Below, one piece after another: positions 52,039-60,491 of a DNA stretch of 64,000 nucleotides; within the stretch, counting starts at the first letter, position 1; each line of letters begins with the position of its first letter. The translations under genes were made by a program, and so were the position numbers. This stretch comes from Alistipes sp. (GTDB lineage Bacteria; Bacteroidota; Bacteroidia; Bacteroidales; Rikenellaceae): positions 91,134 through 155,133 of the forward strand of contig JAGATC010000016.1 in NCBI GenBank assembly GCA_017621455.1. Direction: 5' to 3'. Under the pieces are notes generated by a model. That model was given only the letters and a program-made list of their open reading frames with translations. It was not told the DNA's origin and ran no database searches.

Positions 52039-52779
52039 ATGAGACGATATATCATCACACTACTTTGCGCCGTGGCGGGGCTACTTATCACCTCGTGCGA
52101 ATATTATGGCGGCGAATACTACGCACCAGAGCGAATGGGCAAGGAGATTTGGGATACGACATACAAGGACCTCACACGCGTGAACGAGATTCTCGACTAC
52201 GTTGCACGCTACAACCATCTATGCTCCATAGAGGATGAGACCGAGCGCGAAGCATACCGCATAGCCAACTTCTCCAACGCCACGATTAACGTCGAGCAGA
52301 ACATCCACTCTATCGTCCACACCACGAGCTACGGCACATCGTACATCGTTAAGATTGTGGAGGGCGAGAATAGTTGGCATATCAGCCGCTCGGGAGGTAA
52401 CGGCTACGACCTGACCATCACCCGCGAGAGTGATGGCAACTATGCCGTATACCTTAACCACTTCTATCGCAATGAGCTGATTGGCCAGGGAGAATTTGAG
52501 GTGGAGGTTGAGTATGGCGACAACCCCATCATTAGCTACACGGGGACCCTTACAATGACCGACTACTCGGCAAGTAGGGATTTGCCGCTAACCATAACCA
52601 CAGAGATTACAGATGCGTTGGTCTACGATAGTGACTCTGGCATAAGTGACGGCGAGATGAACATCAGCGTGTACGACGCCATCTACGACACCACCGACAA
52701 TATTACGGTACATATCCTTAAGGACAAGAAGGTTATCATCGACATCCTCGACACAAGCACCGGCTACCCGCTGCCATAA
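52039..52779 (+). CDS. Lipoprotein of unknown function
   Basis: 246 residues with a lipobox signal (IITLLCAVAGLLITSC, Cys17). The body is mostly beta-strand with a hairpin-like IVKIVEGENSWHISRSGGNGYDLTI region. No domain is recognised. It is the third gene of the cluster, 13 nt after paralogue 2, and is followed by a strong terminator, so it is probably a lipid-anchored partner of the two barrel proteins. Confidence 0.7.
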   Translation: MRRYIITLLCAVAGLLITSCEYYGGEYYAPERMGKEIWDTTYKDLTRVNEILDYVARYNHLCSIEDETEREAYRIANFSNATINVEQNIHSIVHTTSYGTSYIVKIVEGENSWHISRSGGNGYDLTITRESDGNYAVYLNHFYRNELIGQGEFEVEVEYGDNPIISYTGTLTMTDYSASRDLPLTITTEITDALVYDSDSGISDGEMNISVYDAIYDTTDNITVHILKDKKVIIDILDTSTGYPLP

Positions 52780-52795
52780 TCCACTCCTAAACATA

Positions 52796-52834
52796 TAGGC
52801 CTCCGAGAGATACTCGGAGGCCTACTGCTTTTTC
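52796..52834 (+). terminator. Terminator of the outer-membrane cluster
   Basis: A 12-bp perfect stem TAGGCCTCCGAG/CTCGGAGGCCTA with loop AGATA is followed by CTGCTTTTT. Confidence 0.92.
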
Positions 52835-52845
52835 TTTGGTTAATC

Positions 52846-53685
52846 CTATCTTGCAACTTCGAGCGAAGCCAATCGCTCGTCCATCACAATCTTGTCGATG
52901 ATGGTCTTAACGATAGTATCTGCCTCGGAGCCCTCGGAGTAGTCGGCAGGGCATACGTGGTTTACGCGATTGTCGCGAATAAGGTCGTTGAGAACAGTAC
53001 GCTGTCCCTCCTCCTCGGGGTTATATACAGCGATAGAGTGGCCGCCAAAGTTCTTCACAAGCTTCATACAGGGGATGTCGGTGGTACCATCGCCAAAGTA
53101 TATCATACGCGAGAAGGGCACAGGGCGCTTCGACTCCTCCATAAAGCGATTAACATCCTTGGTGTCGAACACCGACTCTACGCCCTTGTTTATCTTGAAG
53201 ATGAACTGCGTCTTGTTGGTGTAGTTTACAGCAACTGCGGGCCAATAGGCTATGCCATCGACGTTGTAGAGGTAGGAGCAGGCATAGATATTTTTGAACT
53301 CGTGAGCAATGGCCGTACCCTCGATTATCTCCTTGAGTCCCGAGGAGTTGACATAGTGCAAGATACGCACGCCGCGCTCCTTGCCATAGGCATTAATTCG
53401 CTGAAACCACTCCTCCACACCGCGATAGAACTTGACATTGCGGCCCGACTCGCGAAAGGCCTCACGGCGTAGCGACAACCCCTTCGACTGCGCCGCCTGA
53501 AGCATACGCGCCATGTAGGTAAGCACCTGGTCGGCATCCTGCTCCTCTGCTAAGGTGTTGGCCTCGTGCCAAAACTCCATGTTACTCTTACCCACGGCGG
53601 GGATAAAGTCGTACTCCTGCATATTGCCTGGCGCAAGCGTGCCATCGAAATCGTAGATTAGCGCTACGGTAATCATATCGTTCAT
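52846..53685 (-). CDS. HAD-family hydrolase (phosphoserine phosphatase-like)
   Basis: 279 residues. Motif I is ALIYDFDGTLAPGN with nucleophile Asp14 or Asp16; motif II is HYVNSSGLKEII; motif III/IV is MIYFGDGTTDIPCMKLV. The cap region contains NMEFWHEANTLAEEQDADQVL. It is a HAD phosphatase with a large helical cap, of the PSP type, but specificity is not predictable. M4 is an alternative start. Monocistronic, convergent with the outer-membrane cluster. Confidence 0.88.
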   Translation of the reverse strand: MNDMITVALIYDFDGTLAPGNMQEYDFIPAVGKSNMEFWHEANTLAEEQDADQVLTYMARMLQAAQSKGLSLRREAFRESGRNVKFYRGVEEWFQRINAYGKERGVRILHYVNSSGLKEIIEGTAIAHEFKNIYACSYLYNVDGIAYWPAVAVNYTNKTQFIFKINKGVESVFDTKDVNRFMEESKRPVPFSRMIYFGDGTTDIPCMKLVKNFGGHSIAVYNPEEEGQRTVLNDLIRDNRVNHVCPADYSEGSEADTIVKTIIDKIVMDERLASLEVAR

Positions 53686-53726
53686 ATATTTTTGCTTTTA
53701 TCGTTCAAATATACGAAAAAAATCAC

Positions 53727-53734
53727 TACTTTTG
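53727..53734 (+). promoter_or_regulatory. -7 box of the pspC-nitroreductase-rdgB unit
   Basis: TACTTTTG fits TAnnTTTG and lies 44 nt before the PspC-domain ATG. Confidence 0.6.
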
Positions 53735-53777
53735 CATTAAATACAACGAAATTTTAAAAATTAGAGATTTAGATATT

Positions 53778-53978
53778 ATGGAGAAGCAATTGCGTCGCTC
53801 ACGTAGCAATCGTGTTATAGCAGGAGTATGTGGTGGTATAGGTCAATATTTGGGTGCTGACCCCGTAGCCATTCGTCTGGCAGTAATATTGCTTATGTTC
53901 CTTGCTGGCATGCCATTAGTGGTATACCTTATCATGTGGTTGATAATCCCCGAGGAGGATAGCTATATCATCAAGTAA
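53778..53978 (+). CDS. PspC-domain membrane protein
   Basis: 66 residues. LRRSRSNRVIAGVCGGIGQYLGADPVAIRLA is the PspC signature, followed by one transmembrane helix (VILLMFLAGMPLVVYLIMWLIIP). PspC proteins sense membrane stress in other phyla; short stand-alone forms are common in Bacteroidota and their role is unclear. It is followed after 20 nt by a nitroreductase gene. Confidence 0.93.
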   Translation: MEKQLRRSRSNRVIAGVCGGIGQYLGADPVAIRLAVILLMFLAGMPLVVYLIMWLIIPEEDSYIIK

Positions 53979-53998
53979 ATTAAAAACATACGCTAAAT

Positions 53999-54532
53999 AT
54001 GGAATTTAAGGAAGTAGTAAGAAAGCGCCGTTCAACACGCCGCTACACGGGCAAACCCGTTGAGATAGAGAAACTTCGCTCAGCCATGGAGACTGCACTA
54101 CGCGCTCCATCGTCAAAGAATACACGCTCGACACGCCTTATGGCCGTAACCAACCTCGAAAAGGTGCACGCACTCGGTCGCCTACGCGACTGGGGATCAA
54201 GCCTTTTGGAGGAGGCAGGAGCAGCTATCGTGGTAATGGGCGACCCCGAGGCAAGCCCCATGTGGCAGACAAATGCTGCGATTATGGCTACGGTGCTTCA
54301 GCTCGCACTTGTAGACGAGGGTTTGGCGTCGTGCTGGGTGCATGTGGGCGACTACCTGACGCTTAAGGATGAGCCCGAGAGCCAGCGTAGCGAGGACTAT
54401 GTTAAGGAGCTTCTGCCCGAGATACCCGCCGACTACCGTATCTTGTGCGTAATATCTATCGGCTATGCCGACTATACGCCCAAGCCACTACCCGACTATG
54501 AGGGGCCAGAACGCATACTTTTTGTCGAGTAA
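53999..54532 (+). CDS. Nitroreductase family protein (FMN-dependent)
   Basis: 177 residues. FKEVVRKRRSTRRYTGKPVEIEKL with the FMN-contacting RRSxR, ALRAPSSKNTRSTRLMAV and LASCWVHVGDY are family features. It is a homodimeric NAD(P)H oxidoreductase of unknown substrate. It lies 8 nt before rdgB. Confidence 0.92.
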   Translation: MEFKEVVRKRRSTRRYTGKPVEIEKLRSAMETALRAPSSKNTRSTRLMAVTNLEKVHALGRLRDWGSSLLEEAGAAIVVMGDPEASPMWQTNAAIMATVLQLALVDEGLASCWVHVGDYLTLKDEPESQRSEDYVKELLPEIPADYRILCVISIGYADYTPKPLPDYEGPERILFVE

Positions 54533-54540
54533 CCTAAGCC

Positions 54541-55110
54541 ATGAAACGTATAGTTTTTGCCACGAACAACGCCCATAAACTCGCCGAGGTTAAGGCGGTG
54601 TTGGGTAGTGATTATGAGCTGGTTACGCTCAAAGAGGTGGACATTACCGAAGATATTCCCGAGACGGGAGCCACGCTCGACGAGAATGCCTCAATTAAGG
54701 CGCAGTATGTCTACTCACGCACAGGTCTCGACTGCTTTGCCGACGACACAGGCCTCGAGGTGGAGGCACTCGACGGCGCCCCTGGTGTACGCTCGGCACG
54801 CTATGCTACAGATGGTCACGACTTTGCGGCAAACAACCGCAAGTTACTCCGAGAGCTTGAGGGTAAAACAAACCGTAAGGCACGCTTTCGCACCGTTATA
54901 TCGCTCATACGCAATGGTGTAGAGCAGCAGGTGGAGGGCATCGTTGAGGGTCGCATAGCCACCCAAGAGGCGGGATGTGGAGGCTTCGGCTACGACCCAC
55001 TCTTCGTTCCCGAAGGCAAGGATGTCACCTTTGCCGAGATGAGCGCCGAAGAGAAGAACGCAATATCGCATCGTGGTCGTGCTGTGGCAGCACTTGTCAA
55101 GATATTGTAG
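54541..55110 (+). CDS. rdgB: XTP/dITP diphosphatase (RdgB/HAM1)
   Basis: 189 residues. VFATNNAHKLAEVKAVLG, GLDCFADDTGLEVEAL (metal site), SARYATDGHDFAANNRKLL and the C-terminal MSAEEKNAISHRGRAVAAL are complete. It removes non-canonical purine nucleotides from the pool. It starts 8 nt after the nitroreductase gene and is followed by a terminator. Confidence 0.96.
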   Translation: MKRIVFATNNAHKLAEVKAVLGSDYELVTLKEVDITEDIPETGATLDENASIKAQYVYSRTGLDCFADDTGLEVEALDGAPGVRSARYATDGHDFAANNRKLLRELEGKTNRKARFRTVISLIRNGVEQQVEGIVEGRIATQEAGCGGFGYDPLFVPEGKDVTFAEMSAEEKNAISHRGRAVAALVKIL

Positions 55111-55133
55111 AGGATAATCTATCCCACTATTTT

Positions 55134-55167
55134 GGGCGGAGGGCATAGCTCTCCGCCCACTCTTTTT
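55134..55167 (+). terminator. Terminator of rdgB
   Basis: An 8-bp stem GGGCGGAG/CTCCGCCC with a 9-nt loop is followed by ACTCTTTTTG. Confidence 0.88.
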
Positions 55168-55241
55168 GTGCAAAAAAATGTATTTTGCCCCTACGGCCGC
55201 AATAATCTGTGATTATTGTACGTTGATACAAAGAAAAATTG

Positions 55242-55249
55242 TATCTTTG
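55242..55249 (+). promoter_or_regulatory. -7 box of the surA-ostA operon
   Basis: TATCTTTG lies 11 nt before ATG 55260. TTG triplets are present at 16- and 23-nt spacing. The frame's first ATG (55239) is upstream of the box and so is not used. Confidence 0.7.
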
Positions 55250-55259
55250 CAAGTTGATT

Positions 55260-56273
55260 ATGCGAAAACTATATTACATACTCGGAATAGTTTGTGTCGT
55301 AAGCGCCATTATTGCAATCGTCGTATGGGGTTGCTCGGAGGATGCCGACACAACAGATACCCAACTCGATGAGGACGTTATCGCCGTTGTTGATGGCGAG
55401 GAGCTACGTATTGCCGACGTTATGCGCGACATGCCTGCCGGTATCACCGACAGCGACAGCATCACGTTCATGCGCATGTATGTCGACAACTGGGTGCTAA
55501 ACCGCCTGAAGATGAAGCGTGCCGAGGAGGTGCTAACCACATCGGATGATATAGAGCGCCTTGTTGAGGGCTATCGTCAGTCGCTCGTGATGCGCCAGCT
55601 CGACCAGTACTACATCGACAACATGCTCGACACGGAGATTACCGACAAGCAAATCTCGGCATACTACCGCGCAAATAGCGCCGCCTTCAAGCTCGACCAC
55701 AACGTAGTGCAGGGCGTGGTTGTTAAGGTTCCCAAGTCGTTCCGTAACACCTCTACACTCACCACTGCCATGCGTAACTCAGCATCGGCAGGCGACTGGC
55801 AGGAGCTTAATGCCCTGGCCGAGAAACACTCGTTGCATGTAACGAACATGACAGCGCAGTGGGTGTCGTACTCCGACTTCTTGAGTAACCTCCCAACAGA
55901 GCGCACACGCTCATATAACGACCTTATCACCAAAAGCACCGTGCAGCAGATGTCGTCGGACGATGCCAATTTCTACTTCATCATCACCGACCGCGCACTT
56001 AAGGGCGAGATAGCGCCTTTAGCATCGGTGAAGGAGGATATACGCCGCCGCCTATATGCCGAGCGACGCCGCGAGATTGTCGCCGAGTATGAGGCAGAAC
56101 TTAAGCGTGAGTCTGTGGCCGAGGGTCGTGTGATTGTGCGTGACGAGGCACTGATGAAGGCCATGAGCTACAGCCCCACAGAGGACGACTCTGTAACAAC
56201 GGAGATACGCGAGGCTGAGGAGACAATTACTGAGGATGAGGTGGTTGTTGGCGATAGCATAAAGAGTGAATAA
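55260..56273 (+). CDS. SurA-like periplasmic chaperone lipoprotein lacking a clear PPIase domain
   Basis: 337 residues. The N-terminus MRKLYYILGIVCVVSAIIAIVVWGCSED is a membrane/lipobox signal (VWGC). The N-terminal SurA-type helical core is visible (EDVIAVVDGEELRIADVM, NWVLNRLKMKRAEEVL, RLVEGYRQSLVMRQLDQYYIDNML). The region where a parvulin domain should be (about 130-250) lacks its usual His and Q-G-G-D-L signatures, and the end is acidic. It starts an operon with a full SurA, so it is likely an accessory chaperone for outer-membrane proteins. Confidence 0.8.
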   Translation: MRKLYYILGIVCVVSAIIAIVVWGCSEDADTTDTQLDEDVIAVVDGEELRIADVMRDMPAGITDSDSITFMRMYVDNWVLNRLKMKRAEEVLTTSDDIERLVEGYRQSLVMRQLDQYYIDNMLDTEITDKQISAYYRANSAAFKLDHNVVQGVVVKVPKSFRNTSTLTTAMRNSASAGDWQELNALAEKHSLHVTNMTAQWVSYSDFLSNLPTERTRSYNDLITKSTVQQMSSDDANFYFIITDRALKGEIAPLASVKEDIRRRLYAERRREIVAEYEAELKRESVAEGRVIVRDEALMKAMSYSPTEDDSVTTEIREAEETITEDEVVVGDSIKSE

Positions 56274-56292
56274 CAGCAAATAAAGCGAAACT

Positions 56293-57720
56293 ATGATACG
56301 TAAGATTATGATGATTGCGGTGTTTGCCGCAGGACTATTTACCACGATAGAACCCGCAAGTGCACAAGAGCGTCGACAGGTGATGCTCGACAAGGTGGTT
56401 GCCGTAGTGGGTGGCTCGTCTATCCTCTACTCCGAGGTTCAGGAGTATGCCGATGCGCTGGTGGCCGAGCGCCGACAGATGGGTTACACCTCCGACCGCG
56501 ACCCTATGAACGAGGCACTCGAGGCCTTGTTGGAGCAGAAACTGCTCTACAACCAGGCTCTTATCGACTCGGTGGAGGTGAACACCTCGGACATATCGGG
56601 ACGTATCGAGGCATACCTGCAAATGCTTATTGATGAGGCGGGTGGCATCACGGAGCTTGAAATAAAGGAGCACATGCCCATATTCACCTACCGCGAAATG
56701 CTGCGCACACGCTACGAGGAGCAGGCATACGCCCAGGCCATGAAGATGGAGGTTGTAGGCAAGGTCACGGTGGTGCCTGGCGAGGTGGAGAAGTACTACG
56801 AGCGTATCGACAAGGATAGCCTCCCGATCATCGGTGAGCAGTATGTCTACGCACAGATTACCAAGTTCCCAGCATCGCTTAAGGATGCGCAGCGCCGTAC
56901 CAAGGAGCGTCTACTCGACATGCGTGAGCGTGTGATTAGGGGCGAGACAAAGTTCTCTGTATTGGCACGCATGTACTCGCTCGATGGCTCGGCTATCTAT
57001 GGTGGCGAGATGGAGCCAGGACCATCATCAATGTACGTACGCCCCTTTGCTGAGGCGTTGGAGAAGCTAAAGCCTGGACAGATTTCAGAGATTGTAGAGA
57101 CGGAGTTCGGCTTCCATATTATAGAGCTTATCGACAAGAACGGCGATATATACCACTGCCGTCATATCCTTCTGCGTCCCACGTTTACACGCGACGAGCT
57201 TATGCAGCCCGCACACGAGCTCGACAGCATAGCACGTCTTATCCGTGCCGACTCGCTCACATTCGAGGATGCGGCACTACGCTTCTCGGACGATGCCTCG
57301 ACACGTAACAACGGCGGTATCGTATCGAACCACGACATCCTTGCTCGCCAAGGTGTCTACGATGGTGCTCGTCTCACCGCCACACGCTTCCTTAAGGAGG
57401 ACTTCGGACAGATGGGCGGTAAGTCTCTCGAGGACTACAATGCCCTGATGCAGCTCAAGGTGGGCGAGGTATCTAACTCATTCCAGACAACCGACCTCAA
57501 TGGTAACCAGATGAGTAAGATTGTGAAGCTCGTCGAGATTATTCCACCCCACGTGGCATCGCTCGAGGAGGACTACATACGTATCGAGGAGATGGCCCTC
57601 GAGCATAAGCAGCAGCAGGCATATCGCAAGTGGCTCAACAGCAAGATTGAGTCGATGTACATCTATATCGACCCGGAGTATCGCAGCGACGAGTTCGAGT
57701 ACGACGGATGGATTAAGTAA
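56293..57720 (+). CDS. surA: Peptidylprolyl isomerase SurA-like chaperone
   Basis: 475 residues with a Sec signal (IMMIAVFAAGLFTTIEPASAQ). The SurA N-terminal domain (about 35-165) reads MLDKVVAVVGGSSILYSEVQEYAD. Two parvulin domains follow: the first (about 175-280) holds VYAQITKF and FSVLARMYSLDGSAIYGGEM, the second (about 290-395) holds YHCRHILLRPTFTRDEL and FSDDASTRNNGGIVSNHDIL. It assists folding of outer-membrane barrels in the periplasm. It lies between the accessory lipoprotein and the OstA-like gene. Confidence 0.93.
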   Translation: MIRKIMMIAVFAAGLFTTIEPASAQERRQVMLDKVVAVVGGSSILYSEVQEYADALVAERRQMGYTSDRDPMNEALEALLEQKLLYNQALIDSVEVNTSDISGRIEAYLQMLIDEAGGITELEIKEHMPIFTYREMLRTRYEEQAYAQAMKMEVVGKVTVVPGEVEKYYERIDKDSLPIIGEQYVYAQITKFPASLKDAQRRTKERLLDMRERVIRGETKFSVLARMYSLDGSAIYGGEMEPGPSSMYVRPFAEALEKLKPGQISEIVETEFGFHIIELIDKNGDIYHCRHILLRPTFTRDELMQPAHELDSIARLIRADSLTFEDAALRFSDDASTRNNGGIVSNHDILARQGVYDGARLTATRFLKEDFGQMGGKSLEDYNALMQLKVGEVSNSFQTTDLNGNQMSKIVKLVEIIPPHVASLEEDYIRIEEMALEHKQQQAYRKWLNSKIESMYIYIDPEYRSDEFEYDGWIK

Positions 57721-57737
57721 ACCGCAACGAAGTATCT

Positions 57738-60476
57738 ATGCGCATAAAGTATATCTTTCCTATAGTAGTCATCATGCTCATCGTCGGGGTGTTCTACATC
57801 ACCGCTGGTGAGCATAGCTACGTATCATACTCCGAGAGTGACACCGCACCAGCCGTTGCCGCTACGCAACCTCGCACAGGAGATCGCCGTATGGTAGACA
57901 TGATTGCCGACGACAGCTACCTCATCGAGAAGGGCGACTCCACCATCTTTATCCTCGTGGGTAACTTCGCCGCGCACCACAACGGCGCCATAATCCTCGC
58001 AGATAGTGCCGTAAGGTACTCCAACCAGAGCTTCGAGTGCTTCGGTAACGTGCTCATCAACCAGAATAGCACCTATGCCTATGGCGACCGCGCTTCGTAC
58101 AACCGTATTAAGAGTACCGCGACCCTCTACGACGACCTTATCAAGGTGGTAGACGGCGAGGCAGTGATGTACACCTACAACTGCACCTTCGACACCGCCA
58201 ACGAGGTGGGTCGCTTCTCGGGCGGTTGCTTCGTAGAGAAGGGCGAGAGCCTGATGGAGTCGGATCGTGGCTACTACTACACCGACAGCCACGAGCTTAT
58301 CGCCGTGGATAATGTCCAGATGCGCGACGAGACATATCTAATGACTGGCGACTCGGTAATCTTCAACACACAGACCGAGGATGCCCGCTACTTCTCGAAT
58401 ACAAATATCTGGAACGACAAGGATGAGTACCTCTTTGCCAACGAGGGCACCTATACCAAGTCGCGCGACCTACACCACCTCACACGCGATGCCTACATCC
58501 TCTCGCCCGAGCGCGAGATATGGAGCGACTCCATAGAGTACTATCGCACCGATGGTCACATCATAGGTCGTGGCAACATACAGATGGACGACACCACACA
58601 GAAGGTTCTCGGCTTTGCAGACTATGGAGAGTGGTGGGATGAGCCTGGTAATGCGCTGTTTACACGCCGACCTTCGATGATTAACTACAACCCTGCGCAG
58701 AGCGACTCTATATTCCTTGCAGCCGACACCTTGTGGCTATACACCATTGCCGTATTGCCTCCCGACCAGCGCGATACAACGACTGCAACTACTGCGGATA
58801 GCCTACGCACAGATGCCATGGCTACAGACTCCCTCCCCGCAGAGACAGAGGCTCCCGAGAGCACCGAGAGCACCGAGAGCACCGAGAGCATTGAGAGCAC
58901 CGAGAGCATTGAGACGCCCGATGCGCCTCGTAAGGATGACCGTAGCGACAATGGAGCTCGTGGTGATAGCCCACAGAAACGTAACGACGAGGAGCCTCAG
59001 CTCGCACGCCCAGGCAGCAAGGAGCACACCGAGCAGCATAGCGACCCCGCAGCTACCCGAGAGCGCGAGACAGCCAGAGGCGGTGAGCATCGTGGTGAGC
59101 AGGATATAGAGCGCAGCGACAGAGACTCATTAGCAGCGGTGGCACACAACACCATCGTCACAGATAGCCTCGCTGTAGACAGCGTTGCCACAGACAGCAC
59201 TACGCTTGTCGACTCCATTCCAACAGCGAAACAGCTACGCGACTACGAAAAGATGGAGAAGCGCCGTGTACGCGACTCCATTCGAGGCGTTAAACGCCAT
59301 ATACGCGACAGCATCGACTCCATCAGGACGCGCGAGAGGGACTCTATACGCCATATTCGCGACTCGATACTTCAAATCAAGATTGACACCATCATCGCCA
59401 AGCGACGTGCCGAGAGTGCACGTGTTGCCGACGAGGAGGCTGCACGCATCGCACGCATCAAGCAGAAAAGCATCGAGCGCGAGAACCGCAAGATAGCGAG
59501 AGCCAAGGCACGCGCAGCACGCCGCGGCAAGGAGTATACCGGCCCAGACTTTACTCCCATCGACTCCCTTGCCGATAGCACCACCATGCGTGACATGCGC
59601 GACAACATGGGTGGAGACATGGCCGACACGCTCGGTCGCGACTCGTTGGGTGCCGACTCCTTAGCACGCGACTCGATGGCAATGGACTCGCTCAACATGG
59701 AGGTACCATTCCCCGCGGATAGTAGCTACAAACTGATTAAGGCCTACCGCCATGTGCGCATGTATCGTACCGATATTCAGCTGCGATGCGACTCACTCAC
59801 AGCCATGAATACCGACTCTATCATACGCCTCTATCGCGAGCCGATACTATGGAACGAGAGCAACCAGGTAACATCCGACTCGATGGCTATATATACCGCC
59901 AATGAGATGATATCTAAGGCCCACTTTATGGGCACCCCAATCCTCGGCGCCGAGATCGACACGATGTACTACAACCAGGTGAAGGGCAAGGATATGACCG
60001 CCTACTTCGAAAACGGTAAGGTATATCGTAACGATGTGGATGGCAACGCCCAGACCATATACTTCCTGCAGGATAAGGGTTCACCCGAGGTTACTGGCCT
60101 CATGTATATCGAGAGCGCAGGCATTAGCTTCTATCTTGTTGATGGCGAGATGGATAAGATTACCTACAAGCAGAATCCCGAGTATGTAATCTACCCCATG
60201 ACCATGATTCCCGAGACACAGCAGCGCCGCCTCGACGACTTCGCATGGCACGACAGTATCCGTCCCGTACGCGAGGATATTGTCGACCGCACAATACGCT
60301 CCACACGTCGCGATGATAACATCGAGGCCCGCAAGCCACGCTTCCGTATCACCGAGCGCATAAACTACGACCGCCGCCGTCTTACGGAGAACCGCATGTG
60401 GGAGGATAGAGTGGATGAGCTAACGCCAAACATTATCGAGTGGCGTAATTCGCGTCCATCATACAAAAAGAAGTAA
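57738..60476 (+). CDS. OstA-like protein (LptA/LptD N-domain family) with low-complexity insert
   Basis: 912 residues. After an N-terminal anchor (IFPIVVIMLIVGVFYITA), two OstA-like beta-jellyroll regions are seen: about 55-330 (FVGNFAAHHNGAIILADSAVRYSN, ECFGNVLINQNSTYAYGDRASYN, DNVQMRDETYLMTGDSV) and about 660-850 (YKLIKAYRHVRMYRTDIQLRCDSL, ENGKVYRNDVDGNAQTIYFL). Between them lies a disordered 300-residue insert with EST and IES repeats, Ser/Asp tracts and a long Arg/Lys/Asp helix (RDSIRHIRDSILQIKID). OstA-like proteins act in lipopolysaccharide transport to the outer membrane. Its place after surA supports this. Confidence 0.88.
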   Translation: MRIKYIFPIVVIMLIVGVFYITAGEHSYVSYSESDTAPAVAATQPRTGDRRMVDMIADDSYLIEKGDSTIFILVGNFAAHHNGAIILADSAVRYSNQSFECFGNVLINQNSTYAYGDRASYNRIKSTATLYDDLIKVVDGEAVMYTYNCTFDTANEVGRFSGGCFVEKGESLMESDRGYYYTDSHELIAVDNVQMRDETYLMTGDSVIFNTQTEDARYFSNTNIWNDKDEYLFANEGTYTKSRDLHHLTRDAYILSPEREIWSDSIEYYRTDGHIIGRGNIQMDDTTQKVLGFADYGEWWDEPGNALFTRRPSMINYNPAQSDSIFLAADTLWLYTIAVLPPDQRDTTTATTADSLRTDAMATDSLPAETEAPESTESTESTESIESTESIETPDAPRKDDRSDNGARGDSPQKRNDEEPQLARPGSKEHTEQHSDPAATRERETARGGEHRGEQDIERSDRDSLAAVAHNTIVTDSLAVDSVATDSTTLVDSIPTAKQLRDYEKMEKRRVRDSIRGVKRHIRDSIDSIRTRERDSIRHIRDSILQIKIDTIIAKRRAESARVADEEAARIARIKQKSIERENRKIARAKARAARRGKEYTGPDFTPIDSLADSTTMRDMRDNMGGDMADTLGRDSLGADSLARDSMAMDSLNMEVPFPADSSYKLIKAYRHVRMYRTDIQLRCDSLTAMNTDSIIRLYREPILWNESNQVTSDSMAIYTANEMISKAHFMGTPILGAEIDTMYYNQVKGKDMTAYFENGKVYRNDVDGNAQTIYFLQDKGSPEVTGLMYIESAGISFYLVDGEMDKITYKQNPEYVIYPMTMIPETQQRRLDDFAWHDSIRPVREDIVDRTIRSTRRDDNIEARKPRFRITERINYDRRRLTENRMWEDRVDELTPNIIEWRNSRPSYKKK

Positions 60477-60491
60477 CACCACCAAAAAACC

